Shown: positions 41,301 to 51,800 of the stretch, piece by piece
How the letters are laid out: each line of letters begins with the position of its first letter
Numbering within the stretch: the stretch's first letter is position 1
Source: Metopolophium dirhodum
Lineage: Eukaryota > Arthropoda > Insecta > Hemiptera > Aphididae
DNA length: 64,000 bases
Assembly: GCF_019925205.1 (NCBI RefSeq)
Contig: NC_083560.1
Span: 149,626,526 to 149,690,525, forward strand
Direction: 5' to 3'
Notes under the pieces: generated by a model
The model's database searches: none
Told to the model about the DNA's origin: nothing
What the model saw: the letters and a program-made list of their open reading frames with translations, nothing else
Translations under genes and position numbers: made by a program

Positions 41301-42875
41301 TTTGTTGATGAATAAAATTTTAGTCAATTGCAAATACACTTATCCACTATAACTAAACTAGGTTTTCAGGAAACTAGAGTTTAAAACCCAATAATTACGC
41401 TTATATGAAAATTTTTTTGCGTTGGGGTACATCTTTTCAAATTAATAAAAAACATAATTTGTTGATGAATAAAACTCTAGTCAATTGTAAATACATTAGT
41501 CACCTATAGATGGATTAGTAGAAGAAAAAACTAGAATTTAGAACTCAATTATTACCTTTATATTAACATTGTTCATTGATAGGGTACATCTTTTTAAATT
41601 AATAAAAACATAATTTGTTGATGAATAAAATTTTAGTCAATTGCAAATACACTTATCCACTATAAATAAACTAGGTATTCAGGAAACTAGAGTTTAAAAC
41701 CCAATAATTACGCTTATATGAAAATTTCTTAGCGTTGGGGAACATCTTTTCAAATTAATAAAAAACATAATTTGTTGATGAATAAGACTTTAGTCAATTG
41801 CTAATACATTAGTCACCTATAGATAGATTAGTAGAAGGAATAACTAGAATTTACAACTCAATAATTACGTTTATATTAATATTGTTCATTGATAGGGTAC
41901 ATCTTTTCAAATTAATAAAAAACAAAATTTGTAGATGAATTAAATTTTAGTCAATTGCAAATACACTTATCCACTGTAAATAAACCAGGTTTTCAGAAAA
42001 CTATAGTTTAAACCCAATAATTACCCTTATATGAAAATTTCTTAGCGTTGGGGTACATCTTTTCAAATTAATAAAAAACATAATTTGTTGATGAATACAA
42101 TTTTAGTCAATTGCAAATACACATATCAACTATAATGAAACTAGGTTTTCAGAAAACTAGAGTATAAAACCAAATAATTACGCTTATATGAACATTTTTT
42201 AGCGTTGGGGTAAAACTAGAATTTAGAACTCAATTATTACCTTTATATTAACATTGTTCATTGATAGGGTACATCTTTTCAAATTAATAAAAAACATAAT
42301 TTGTTGATGAATACAATTTTAGTCAATTGCAAATACACTTATCAACTATAATGAAACTAGGTTTTCAGAAAACTAGAGTTTAAAACCCAATAATTACGTT
42401 TATATGAACATTTTTTAGCGTTGGGGTACATCTTTTCAAATTAATAAAAAACATTATTTGTTGATGAATAAAACTTTAGTCAATTGCAAATATTTTTATT
42501 CACTATAAATAAACTAGGTTATCAGAAAACTAGAGTTTAAAACCAAATAATTGCGCAAATATGAACATTTTTTAGTGTTGGGGTAAACATTACAAATTAA
42601 AAAAAAACATAATTTGTTGATGAATAAAACTTTAGTCAATTGTAAATACATTAGTCAGCTATAGGTAGATGAGTAGAAGGCAAAACTATAATTTAGAACT
42701 CAATTATTACGTTTATAATGACATTGTTCATTGATAGGGTAAATCTTTTCAAATTAATAAAAAACATAATTTGTTGATGAATAAAATTTTAGTCAATTGA
42801 AAATACACTTATCAACTACAAAGAAACTAGGTTTTCAGAAATCTAGAGTTTCAAACCCAATAATTACGCTTATAT
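38250..42875. repeat. Tandem duplication of a 2313-bp satellite block
   Basis: The rare variant AAACCAGG occurs at about 39670 and 41983, and CACATATCAAC follows in both; the surrounding order of variants is the same. A third partial relative with the same AAACCAGG and CACATATCAAC pair lies near 44720. The two tandem units differ by few changes, for example TCATTTCAAA near 38961 against TCTTTTCAAA. The length fits 14 monomers plus two truncated B pieces. Confidence 0.8.
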
Positions 42876-45800
42876 GAAAATTTTTTTGCGTTAGGGTACA
42901 TCTTTTCAAATTAATAAAAAACATAATTTGTTGATGAATAAAACTTTAGTCAATTGTAAATACATTGGTCACCTATAAATAGATTAGTAGAAGGAATAAC
43001 TAGAATTTAGAACACAATAATTACGTTTATATTAACATTGTTCATTGATAGGGTAAATCTTTTCAAATTAATAAAAAACATAATTTGTTGATGAATTAAA
43101 GTTTAGTCAATTGCAAATACACTTATCCACTTTAAATAAACTAGGTTTTCAGAAAACTAGAGTTTAAACCCAATAATTTCGCTTATATGAACATTTTTTA
43201 GCGTTGGGGTACATCTTTTCAAATTAATAAAAAACATAATTTGTTGATGAATAAAACTTTAGTCAATTGCAAATACACTTATCAACCTTAATGAAACTAG
43301 GTTTTCAGAAAACTAGAGTATAAAACCAAATAATTTCGCTTATATGAACATTTTTTAGCGTTGGGGTAAAACTAGAATTTAGAACTCAATAATTACGTTC
43401 ATATTGACATTATTCATTGATAGGGTACATCTTTTCAAAATATTAAAAACATAATTTGTTGATGAATAAAACTTTAGTCAATTGCAAATATTTTTATTCA
43501 CTATAAATAAACTAGGTTATCAGAAAACTAGAGTTTAAAACCAAAAAATTGCGCAAATATGAACATTTTTTAGTGTTGGGGTAAACATTACAAATTAAAA
43601 AAAAACATAATTTGTTGATGAATAAAACTTTAGTCAATTGTAAATACATTAGTCAGCTATAGGTAGATGAGTAGAAGGCAAAACTATAATTTAGAACTCA
43701 ATTATTACGTTTATAATGACATTGTTCATTGATAGGGTAAATCTTTTCAAATTAATAAAAAACATAATTTGTAGATGAATTAAATTTTAGTCAATTGCAA
43801 ATACACTTATCCACTATAAATAAACTAGGTTTTCAGAAAACTAGGGTTTAAAACCCAATAATTACGCTTATATAAAAATTTCTTTATCTTTAATTAAATT
43901 TTAGTCAATTGCAAATACACTTATCCACTGTAAATAAACTAGGTTTTCAGAAAACTATAGTTCAAACCCAATTATTACCCTTATATGAAAATTTCTTAGC
44001 GTTGGGGTACATCTTTTCAAATTAATAAAAAACATAATTTGTTGATGAATACAATTTTAGTCAATTGCAAATACACTTATCCACTATAACTAAACTAGGT
44101 TTTCAGGAAACTAGAGTTTAAAACCCAATAATTACGCTTATATGAAAATTTTTTTGCGTTGGGGTACATCTTTTCAAATTAATAAAAAACATAATTTGTT
44201 GATGAATAAAACTCTAGTCAATTGTAAATACATTAGTCACCTATAGATGGATTAGTAGAAGAAAAAACTAGAATTTAGAACTCAATTATTACCTTTATAT
44301 TAACATTGTTCATTGATAGGGTACATCTTTTTAAATTAATAAAAACATAATTTGTTGATGAATAAAATTTTAGTCAATTGAAAATACACTTATCCACTAT
44401 AAATAAACTAGGTATTCAGGAAACTAGAGTTTAAAACCCAATAATTACGCTTATATGAAAATTTCTTAGCGTTGGGGAACATCTTTTCAAATTAATAAAA
44501 AACATAATTTGTTGATGAATAAGACTTTAGTCAATTGCTAATACATTAGTCACCTATAGATAGATTAGTAGAAGGAATAACTAGAATTTACAACTCAATA
44601 ATTACGTTTATATTAATATTGTTCATTGATAGGGTACATCTTTTCAAATTAATAAAAAACAAAATTTGTATATGAATTAAATTTTAGTCAATTGCAAATA
44701 CACTTATCCACTGTAAATAAACCAGGTTTTCAGAAAACTATAGTTTAAACCCAATAATTACCCTTATATGAAAATTTCTTAGCGTTGGGGTACATCTTTT
44801 CAAATTAATAAAAAACATAATTTGTTGATGAATACAATTTTAGTCAATTGCAAATACACATATCAACTATAATGAAACTAGGTTTTCAGAAAACTAGAGT
44901 ATAAAACCAAATAATTACGCTTATATGAACATTTTTTAGCGTTGGGGTAAAACTAGAATTTAGAACTCAATTATTACCTTTATATTAACATTGTTCATTG
45001 ATAGGGTACATCTTTTCATATTAATAAAAAACATAATTCGTTGATGAATAAGACTTAAGTCAACTGCTAATACATTAGTCACCAATAGATAGATTAGTAG
45101 AAGAAATAACTAGAATTTAGAACTCAATAATTACGTATATATTAACATTGTTCATTGATTGGGTACATCTTTTCAAATTAAGAAAAATTTAATTTGTTGA
45201 TAAATTAAATTTTAGTCAATTTCAAATACACTTATCCACTATAAATAAACTAGGTTTTCAGAAAACTAGAGTATACAACCCAATAATTACGCTTATATGA
45301 TCATTTTATAGCGTTGGGGTACAGCATTTCAAATTAATAAAAAACATAATTTGGTGATGAATTAAATTTTAGTCAATTGCAAATACACTTATCCACTATA
45401 AATAAACTAGGTATTCACAAAACTAGAGTTTAAAACCCAATAATTACGCTTATATGAACATTTTTTAGCGTTGGGGTACATCTTTTCAAATTAATAAAAA
45501 ACATTATTTGTTGATGAATAAAACTTTAGTCAATTGCAAATATTTTTATTCACTATAAATAAACTAGGTTATCAGAAAACTAGAGTTTAAAACCAAATAA
45601 TTGCGCAAATATGAACATTTTTTAGTGTTGGGGTAAACATTACAAATTAAAAAAAAACATAATTTGTTGATGAATAAAACTTTAGTCAATTGTAAATACA
45701 TTAGTCAGCTATAGGTAGATGAGTAGAAGGCAAAACTATAATTTAGAACTCAATTATTACGTTTATAATGACATTGTTCATTGATAGGGTAAATCTTTTC

Positions 45801-46318
45801 AAATTAATAAAAAACATAATTTGTTGATGAATAAAATTTTAGTCAATTGAAAATACACTTATCAACTACAAAGAAACTAGGTTTTCAGAAATCTAGAGTT
45901 TCAAACCCAATAATTACGCTTATATGAAAATTTTTTTGCGTTAGGGTACATCTTTTCAAATTAATAAAAAACATAATTTGTTGATGAATAAAACTTTAGT
46001 CAATTGTAAATACATTGGTCACCTATAAATAGATTAGTAGAAGGAATAACTAGAATTTAGAACACAATAATTACGTTTATATTAACATTGTTCATTGATA
46101 GGGTAAATCTTTTCAAATTAATAAAAAACATAATTTGTTGATGAATTAAAGTTTAGTCAATTGCAAATACACTTATCCACTTTAAATAAACTAGGTTTTC
46201 AGAAAACTAGAGTATAAAACCAAATAATTTCGCTTATATGAACATTTTTTAGCGTTGGGGTAAAACTAGAATTTAGAACTCAATAATTACGTTTATATTA
46301 ACATTGTTCATTGATAGG

Positions 46319-46322
46319 GTAC
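46319..46322. repeat. Target-site duplication GTAC, left copy
   Basis: GTAC directly precedes the 5' LTR, and the same four bases follow the 3' LTR at 53873-53876. Removing the element and one GTAC restores a normal satellite junction, GATAGG-GTAC-ATCTTTTC. Duplications of 4-6 bp are normal for Ty3/Gypsy integrases. Confidence 0.9.
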
Positions 46323-46767
46323 TGACACGGTACGCAGCGGCCACCAGTACAAAGTACAGGTACCGCAGCGACCAGTCTACATTTTTCGTCAACCGCCACT
46401 ACGGGCTACAGCGCGACAACGCCAACTCCCCCACCACGCCACAAAGGCACAAGGTGGGACGGGAAGGCGAGTCGCGTAGAACGAGTACCGGCCGTCGTAG
46501 ACCTACAACTAGCATCATAACCCACGTCGTGAGTACACACGTTACAACACCATTGCGATCCGATCGATACGCTGAATTGTGGAACCCGCCGTCCGTTGTT
46601 CTCTATTGTATTTATTTTTCTTGTACTGTAAAATAAATACGACCTCGTACCGTCATCCGAGTTTTGTGTTGCTCATTTAAAACATCCGAGTGCGAACGCC
46701 ACCCGCTCCACTCCATCAACGACCGGCTCTCCGCGGACCACCTACCACCACCGTCGTAGCCGCGTCA
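46323..46767 (+). repeat. 5' long terminal repeat (445 bp)
   Basis: Starts TGACACGG and ends GCCGCGTCA. I compared it by eye with 53428-53872 and saw no difference. AATAAA lies at 46632-46637. No convincing TATA box is seen upstream of it, so transcription may start from an Inr/DPE-type promoter. A frame of about 104 codons is open inside the LTR but has no recognisable product. Confidence 0.93.
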
Positions 46768-46770
46768 AAT

Positions 46771-46788
46771 TGGCTCCCCGCAGAGGAA
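46771..46788 (+). other. Primer-binding site
   Basis: TGGCTCCCCGCAGAGGA begins 3 nt after the LTR. It is complementary to a tRNA 3' end reading CGGGGAGCCA, including the obligatory CCA. The first ten bases agree with what I recall of insect tRNA-Asp (discriminator G, acceptor starting with T), but the T-stem part does not fully match from memory. The priming tRNA is therefore uncertain. Confidence 0.7.
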
Positions 46789-47343
46789 TCATCGCCTCAA
46801 GACAGCGTAAAGGTAAGAGTTTTTTCACGCTGACACATACCTCGGTAGATTGCTTATATTAAGTTAATATTAAGACGTTTAGCCAGGAGTGTGTCTGCCG
46901 GTTAGCTAGGATTCCCAGTGAACATTACGTAAGAATTATTTCTAGCACGTAACAGGGAATCCCTCGCAGCCGTGCATAACCGTGATACGGATTGGGAAGT
47001 AGTTATATAACAACCGCCACCCCTCCGCAACGCCTACCTTTCGTCCCGCGACATTACCGTCGATAACAGCACAGCGCGCAGGCCAAAACCGGTTTCAGCC
47101 GCTGCAGCCGTCAACTGCCGCCGCCGAGTACGTCGACCCAGTTCTGCTATTCTGGGAACGCAACGGCGGCACCGTCAACAGCTGACCTACTAACGTAATC
47201 GCTGATAAACTTCCGTAAACAGCGCACAAAATTTACGTCAAAAAAAAAAAAAAAAAAGTCTCTAAACCACGTACACACACCAAACACAAGCTACCTCACC
47301 GACCAACTGCTTAACGACAGCATTTGTAATTAAATCATACATA
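46789..47343 (+). other. Untranslated leader before gag
   Basis: Gene-free stretch between the primer-binding site and gag. I see no ATG between the PBS and the gag start, which supports 47344 as the first start codon. It contains a consensus splice donor at 46811-46818 and an 18-base A run at 47240-47257. The packaging signal is probably here but cannot be identified by sequence alone. Confidence 0.65.
46811..46818 (+). promoter_or_regulatory. Candidate splice donor AG|GTAAGA
   Basis: AAAG|GTAAGAG with the GT at 46813-46814 is close to the ideal eukaryotic donor and lies just 3' of the primer-binding site, where gypsy-like elements and retroviruses place their major donor. Paired with the acceptor at 52568-52569 it would remove gag and pol and deliver the third ORF. 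This is inferred from sequence; no RNA evidence was available. Confidence 0.45.
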
Positions 47344-48855
47344 ATGACTGGTAAAACGTTACAACAGTTATCGTCGGTGGAGCTGCGTAGCGAGTGCTCG
47401 GCCCGCGGACTCAGTGTGTCCGGGTCGAAGTCGGATGTGTATGTCAGGCTAGAGGAGCACCTTAGGGAAATCGGACTAGTTCCCGAGAACGTGAGGTTTG
47501 AACCAGTGCAGGCCCCAATCACAGGATTAGGGGACGGTACTGGACAACAACCACACGTTCGATCAACGCTGCTAAGCACGGACGTCAGTCAGATTTTCGG
47601 ACCATCGGCTAGGGGTATCTCGACAAGCCATACGGCAAGTCAAGGACCAACGGACGATCGGCCAGAGGACTGCGACAACCAGCTGACCATGCAACAGGGC
47701 CAGTCCGCACACCCATTAGATACCGACATTTTCAAAACCGCAGCGGAACAACTGCAAAAGTTAAAACTGGCGTTGCCACAAACGAACGACACAACGTCGT
47801 TCGAGGCACGCCTAATGGCGCTCGAGGCAAGCATGACGCGGTTCTTTACGGAATCGCGCACGACCGCCACGCAGCAGCCACACGACTTTGCAGTCCCGCG
47901 GTACACCAACCACCCGTCACCCGTACACATAACAACTCGCACACACGATAGTTACCAGTCGGGTAGGTCGTATGAGCGCAACGAAGGCGGCGCTCAGCCG
48001 AGCGCCAGCCACACTGCCGCCACGAACAACCGACCGTTCTTCACGCGCGACGGTCAACACGACTATACGGGTCACACCACACACGCGTCACAACACGCGT
48101 CATATGAAGCACGCGTACAGGAACGTTCGGTACTAATACCGTACGAGGACTTGCGTACAGCAAGAGCCTCGTTACCCGAGTTCACAGGAACTAGGGCCGA
48201 GGACCCCGTACGGTTTATAGACAATACCGAGTCGATTTTGACGCAAGCGCGTATACACCCATCGGGTTGGTGCAGGGCGGTCGAGCCGCAATTAAAAGGA
48301 ACGGCGAGTACATGGTACAATTCTATCAGGGCACTCGACCTATCCTGGACAGAATTTAGGGAGGAATTTTATGAAAATTTCAATAACGCCGAAATTCAGT
48401 CTCGATTGCGCGCCGACATCGTGTCAACACGTCAAACGCCCAGACAGTCGTTAACGGAATTTGTGCTGATTAAAAACCAGCTCGCGCGCCGCGTAAATAC
48501 CGGCCTATCCGAATCGGAGTTGGTAGGTATTATCGCCGGACTAACGCGTGACACTTTCCGTACACACATACGTCTACACCGGCCATTGACGTTCAGCGAG
48601 CTGCGACGCATCGCAGGCGTTTTGGACCCGGTAACGGACAACACCAACCCGCCCCCACAACAATGGGCCCCTAAAACTAAAAAAGGGGTGGAAACCCCAC
48701 AAACAGCCCCCCCGGTCAAAAAAAAATTTTTTGCGAAAGCAACTGATAATACACCACCGGGGCCGTGCAGATATTGTGGGGAACTCCATTGGAACAGTAA
48801 GTGTCCAAACAGACCGACCACGTCGGGAAACGGCGGGGGAGTCGACGAGGACTAG
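47344..48855 (+). CDS. Gag polyprotein of the LTR retrotransposon
   Basis: Structural protein (503 residues) that forms the virus-like particle and binds the element RNA. Residues about 8-42 look like a SAP motif (LRSECSARGLSVSG, then K-S-D-V-Y-V-R-L), a helix-extension-helix DNA-binding fold that is unusual at a Gag N-terminus. The middle (about 60-270) is Ser/Thr/His/Gln-rich and probably disordered. Residues about 283-410 resemble the retrotransposon Gag capsid region (TASTWYNSI, SWTEFREEFYENF, SLTEFVLIKNQL). A zinc knuckle lies at C475, C478, H482 and C487 with spacing CX2CX3HX4C, one residue shorter than the common retroviral form. ATG at 47344 has A at -3 and is the first ATG after the PBS. 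The last 55 nt overlap pol, and a slippery site lies 22-28 nt before the end of the stop codon. The frame is intact. Confidence 0.92.
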   Translation: MTGKTLQQLSSVELRSECSARGLSVSGSKSDVYVRLEEHLREIGLVPENVRFEPVQAPITGLGDGTGQQPHVRSTLLSTDVSQIFGPSARGISTSHTASQGPTDDRPEDCDNQLTMQQGQSAHPLDTDIFKTAAEQLQKLKLALPQTNDTTSFEARLMALEASMTRFFTESRTTATQQPHDFAVPRYTNHPSPVHITTRTHDSYQSGRSYERNEGGAQPSASHTAATNNRPFFTRDGQHDYTGHTTHASQHASYEARVQERSVLIPYEDLRTARASLPEFTGTRAEDPVRFIDNTESILTQARIHPSGWCRAVEPQLKGTASTWYNSIRALDLSWTEFREEFYENFNNAEIQSRLRADIVSTRQTPRQSLTEFVLIKNQLARRVNTGLSESELVGIIAGLTRDTFRTHIRLHRPLTFSELRRIAGVLDPVTDNTNPPPQQWAPKTKKGVETPQTAPPVKKKFFAKATDNTPPGPCRYCGELHWNSKCPNRPTTSGNGGGVDED

Positions 48856-51800
48856 TCCCCCTCATCGACTCATCACCACCCCCCCACTCATCACCACCCA
48901 CTCTCGGTAGTACACACGGAAAAAATAAGCGTAATCGAAAAGCGCGTAGTTCGGTAATTCAACACACAGAACAACCAACTACGAACATTTTTTCCGTCCA
49001 ATCACCACTCGGCACCCGTTCACAGACCCCCAACCTACACCACCCCACCATTGAACACACTCACCTCACCGGTGACACGTGTGTTCAACAACAACCGGCT
49101 TATGGGGCAGCCACAGGTGTAGGGACAAAGGCAACAGAGACACGGGTGTTCACCCACACAGGTGACGGGGACACAAGCACACACACCGCGCTTATCCCCG
49201 CATTAGGTCAGTCTGCGCACGTAAGGCAACAGGCGAGCAACGAGGCAACCGATGTTGACAGTATGGTCATGGCGGTTAACACCACCGACCAGACAGTCTC
49301 CATCGCGGTTCAGAACCAGTTGTCCCGCTCGACCAATTGCAATACGACTAATAACGGTACGCGAACATGCCAAGACAAAATTCCGACCCCCGCGGTCGAA
49401 CTCGAATTTCCGTCAGGCTTCGTAACAGCCCTATTAGATTCGCAGGCACAAAAATCATACGTAAACCCGACAGTAGCCCGTAAATACGGCAAAACACCCA
49501 CCCACGGACCAACAAACACAGTCCGGATGGCGGACGGTCGCACTGCAACAACCAGTGGCACCTCCACATTCGAAGCTAGGATAGGTACACTCGATATAAA
49601 ATTCGAAGCGACCATCCTAGACAATTTGTATTGCGACGCGTTACTAGGACACGACTTTCTTGTTAACAACGAAGTCTCTTGGGATTACGCCGCGTGCACA
49701 ATTCACATGGGTAAGCAAATTCGTACGTCGACATGTTGGAAAGGGAAATCTCAACCACCCGCCACTCGTCCCGACCTGTCACAATTAGAATTCGGAAACG
49801 ACCCCGAAACACGCGCGAAACTAACCAAGATTTTAAATAAATACGCGGTAGTATTCAGCGAAAAAGTAGGACGTACCAAATTAATTGAACACGAAATTCT
49901 GCTAAAAGACCCGTCCCCAATCGCGCTCAAACCATACCCATATCCGCAGCAGAAACAAACTGCTATCGACGATATGGTACGCGATATGGAACTCCAGGGG
50001 CTCGTAGAACCAAGCACCTCACCATGGGCCGCACCAGTAGTAATGGCAAAGAAAAAAGACGGAACTTTTCGTCTCTGTGTCGACTACAGGAGGCTTAACG
50101 ACGTTACGGAATCCGACGCGTACCCTATGCCAGATCTCAACAAAATGATTAGGCAAATGCGGGGCGCGAAAATATTCAGCATTTTTGACCTGAAGTCGGG
50201 GTACTGGCAAGTGCCGCTACACGAAAATGCACGAAAATATACGGCATTCCGAACACGTAGAGGTCTATATCAGTTCAGAGTCCTCCCCTTCGGTCTAAAG
50301 AATAGTCCAATGACTTTCGTGAGACTCATGAACGAGGTCATGAGGGGGTACCAGGATGATTTCGTACAAGTTTACCTGGATGATATTGTAGTATTTTCAC
50401 GGGACGAGTACGAACACCAGGCCCACTTAGACAAGGTTCTCGAGCGGCTCAAGAGGTTTGGACTAACGTGCAACACAAAAAAATGTAAAATTGGCCTACG
50501 CGAAATTTCATTTTTAGGGCACATCGTAGACTCGGAGGGCATACAAAAACAACCGGAAAAATTGGTATGCATTGACAATTTTCCGGTTCCCAAAAAGGTT
50601 AGGGACGTACGTAAATTTTTGGGCGTGTGCAACTGGTACAACCAGTTCGTAGATAATTACGCGGATACCATAGCACCTCTCACTAACTTATTAAAACAGG
50701 GAGTACGGTGGAAATGGACAGAGGTGGAACAACGCGCGTTCGAAACAATAAAAAACGCGCTAGTCACATCACCAAAATTGTCGCCACCCGATTATAGCAA
50801 ACCGTTTTGTCTGCAAACAGATGCAAGCGAAATAGGAGCCGGTGCGGTACTCTTCCAACGGGGTGACAGACCGGAGGAAAGACGCATAGTGTCCTACGCA
50901 AGCAAAAAGTTTAGCGAAACACAAACAAGGTACGCCGCGGTCGAACGCGAGTGCCTAGCGATAATCTGGGCGACAGACAAATTCCGTCCATACCTAGAAA
51001 CCCGACGTTTCGAACTCCTCACCGACAACTCGGCACTAACATGGTTACACAGGGCTAAAGACAAAAATTCAAAATTAACACGTTGGTCACTACAACTAGC
51101 TAATTTGGATTTTAGTACGGTACACGTCCCGGGAATACAAAACGAAGCACCCGATTTGTTATCTCGTGACCCGGCACCGGGCACACCTGTAGACGAAGAT
51201 CGACTTGAGGAAAAATTGGTAGGGGCGCCCACAGCGCCGACAACCAGTGTTGACCTCGAATCTGACCGAATATTTTCCATGTTCGATAACCACGTTAGTG
51301 ACGACACACCACTCACCGCGACGACTCTCGAAAAATGGCAGTCCGAAGACACCACAATCCGCGAAGTAGTCGCCGGTCACAGGTGGGTCGGGCCAGCGCG
51401 GAACACTAGGAGCACAAAATCGGGAACGAACACATACGTTTTTTCCGAAGGTCTCTTACGCGTAAACGTAGGCACCCACACACCCGTCGTGATACCAAAA
51501 ACCAAAGCACAACATGCAATTTGGAGGTGTCACGATCACGTCTTATCCAACCACCCGGGTTGGAAAGAGACGTACCGGGCGGTTCGACAACGGTACTATT
51601 GGAAAGGTCAAAAAAACGACGTCAGGTTATATGTCGGTGCGTGCCACGTATGTGCGTGCACGAAACCACTAAACTCACGTCCAAACGACCCAATGCAACC
51701 AAGAACCCCCCGTGAACCATGGGAAGTTATCAGTGTCGATCTCATGGGCCCATACCCACGTTCTGGTAAGGGAAAATCGTACATACTGGTAGCAACCGAC

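Larger units (their letters stand above)
36208..46322. repeat. Satellite array, block 7
   Basis: The longest gene-free stretch: A/B satellite only. A 940-bp offset repeat (about 36561-37440 against 37501-38380) and a 2313-bp tandem duplication (about 38250-42875) are recognisable. An odd junction near 43882 (TTTCTTTATCTTTAATTAAA) joins the middle of one A monomer to the middle of the next. The block ends in the last GATAGGGTAC before the retrotransposon. GTAC at 46319-46322 is the left copy of the target duplication. Confidence 0.93.

Noticed and set aside
1..46322. CRISPR array, because of regular repeats
   Set aside because: Whole monomers of about 157 bp repeat head to tail without unique spacers, in a eukaryotic context with intron-bearing and LTR elements.
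46304..46636. Open frame of 110 codons starting in the satellite and running through the 5' LTR, and its twin at 53406-53741
   Set aside because: Both lie in the LTR and differ only in their first residues, which come from different flanks. The frame has no recognisable domain and is best seen as LTR sequence open by chance.
48664..48720. C-rich and G-rich runs (CCCC...GGGG...CCCC) in gag as a frameshift or structural element
   Set aside because: They lie more than 100 nt before the overlap, in the gag frame only, and pol is closed there. The runs could pair but no function follows.
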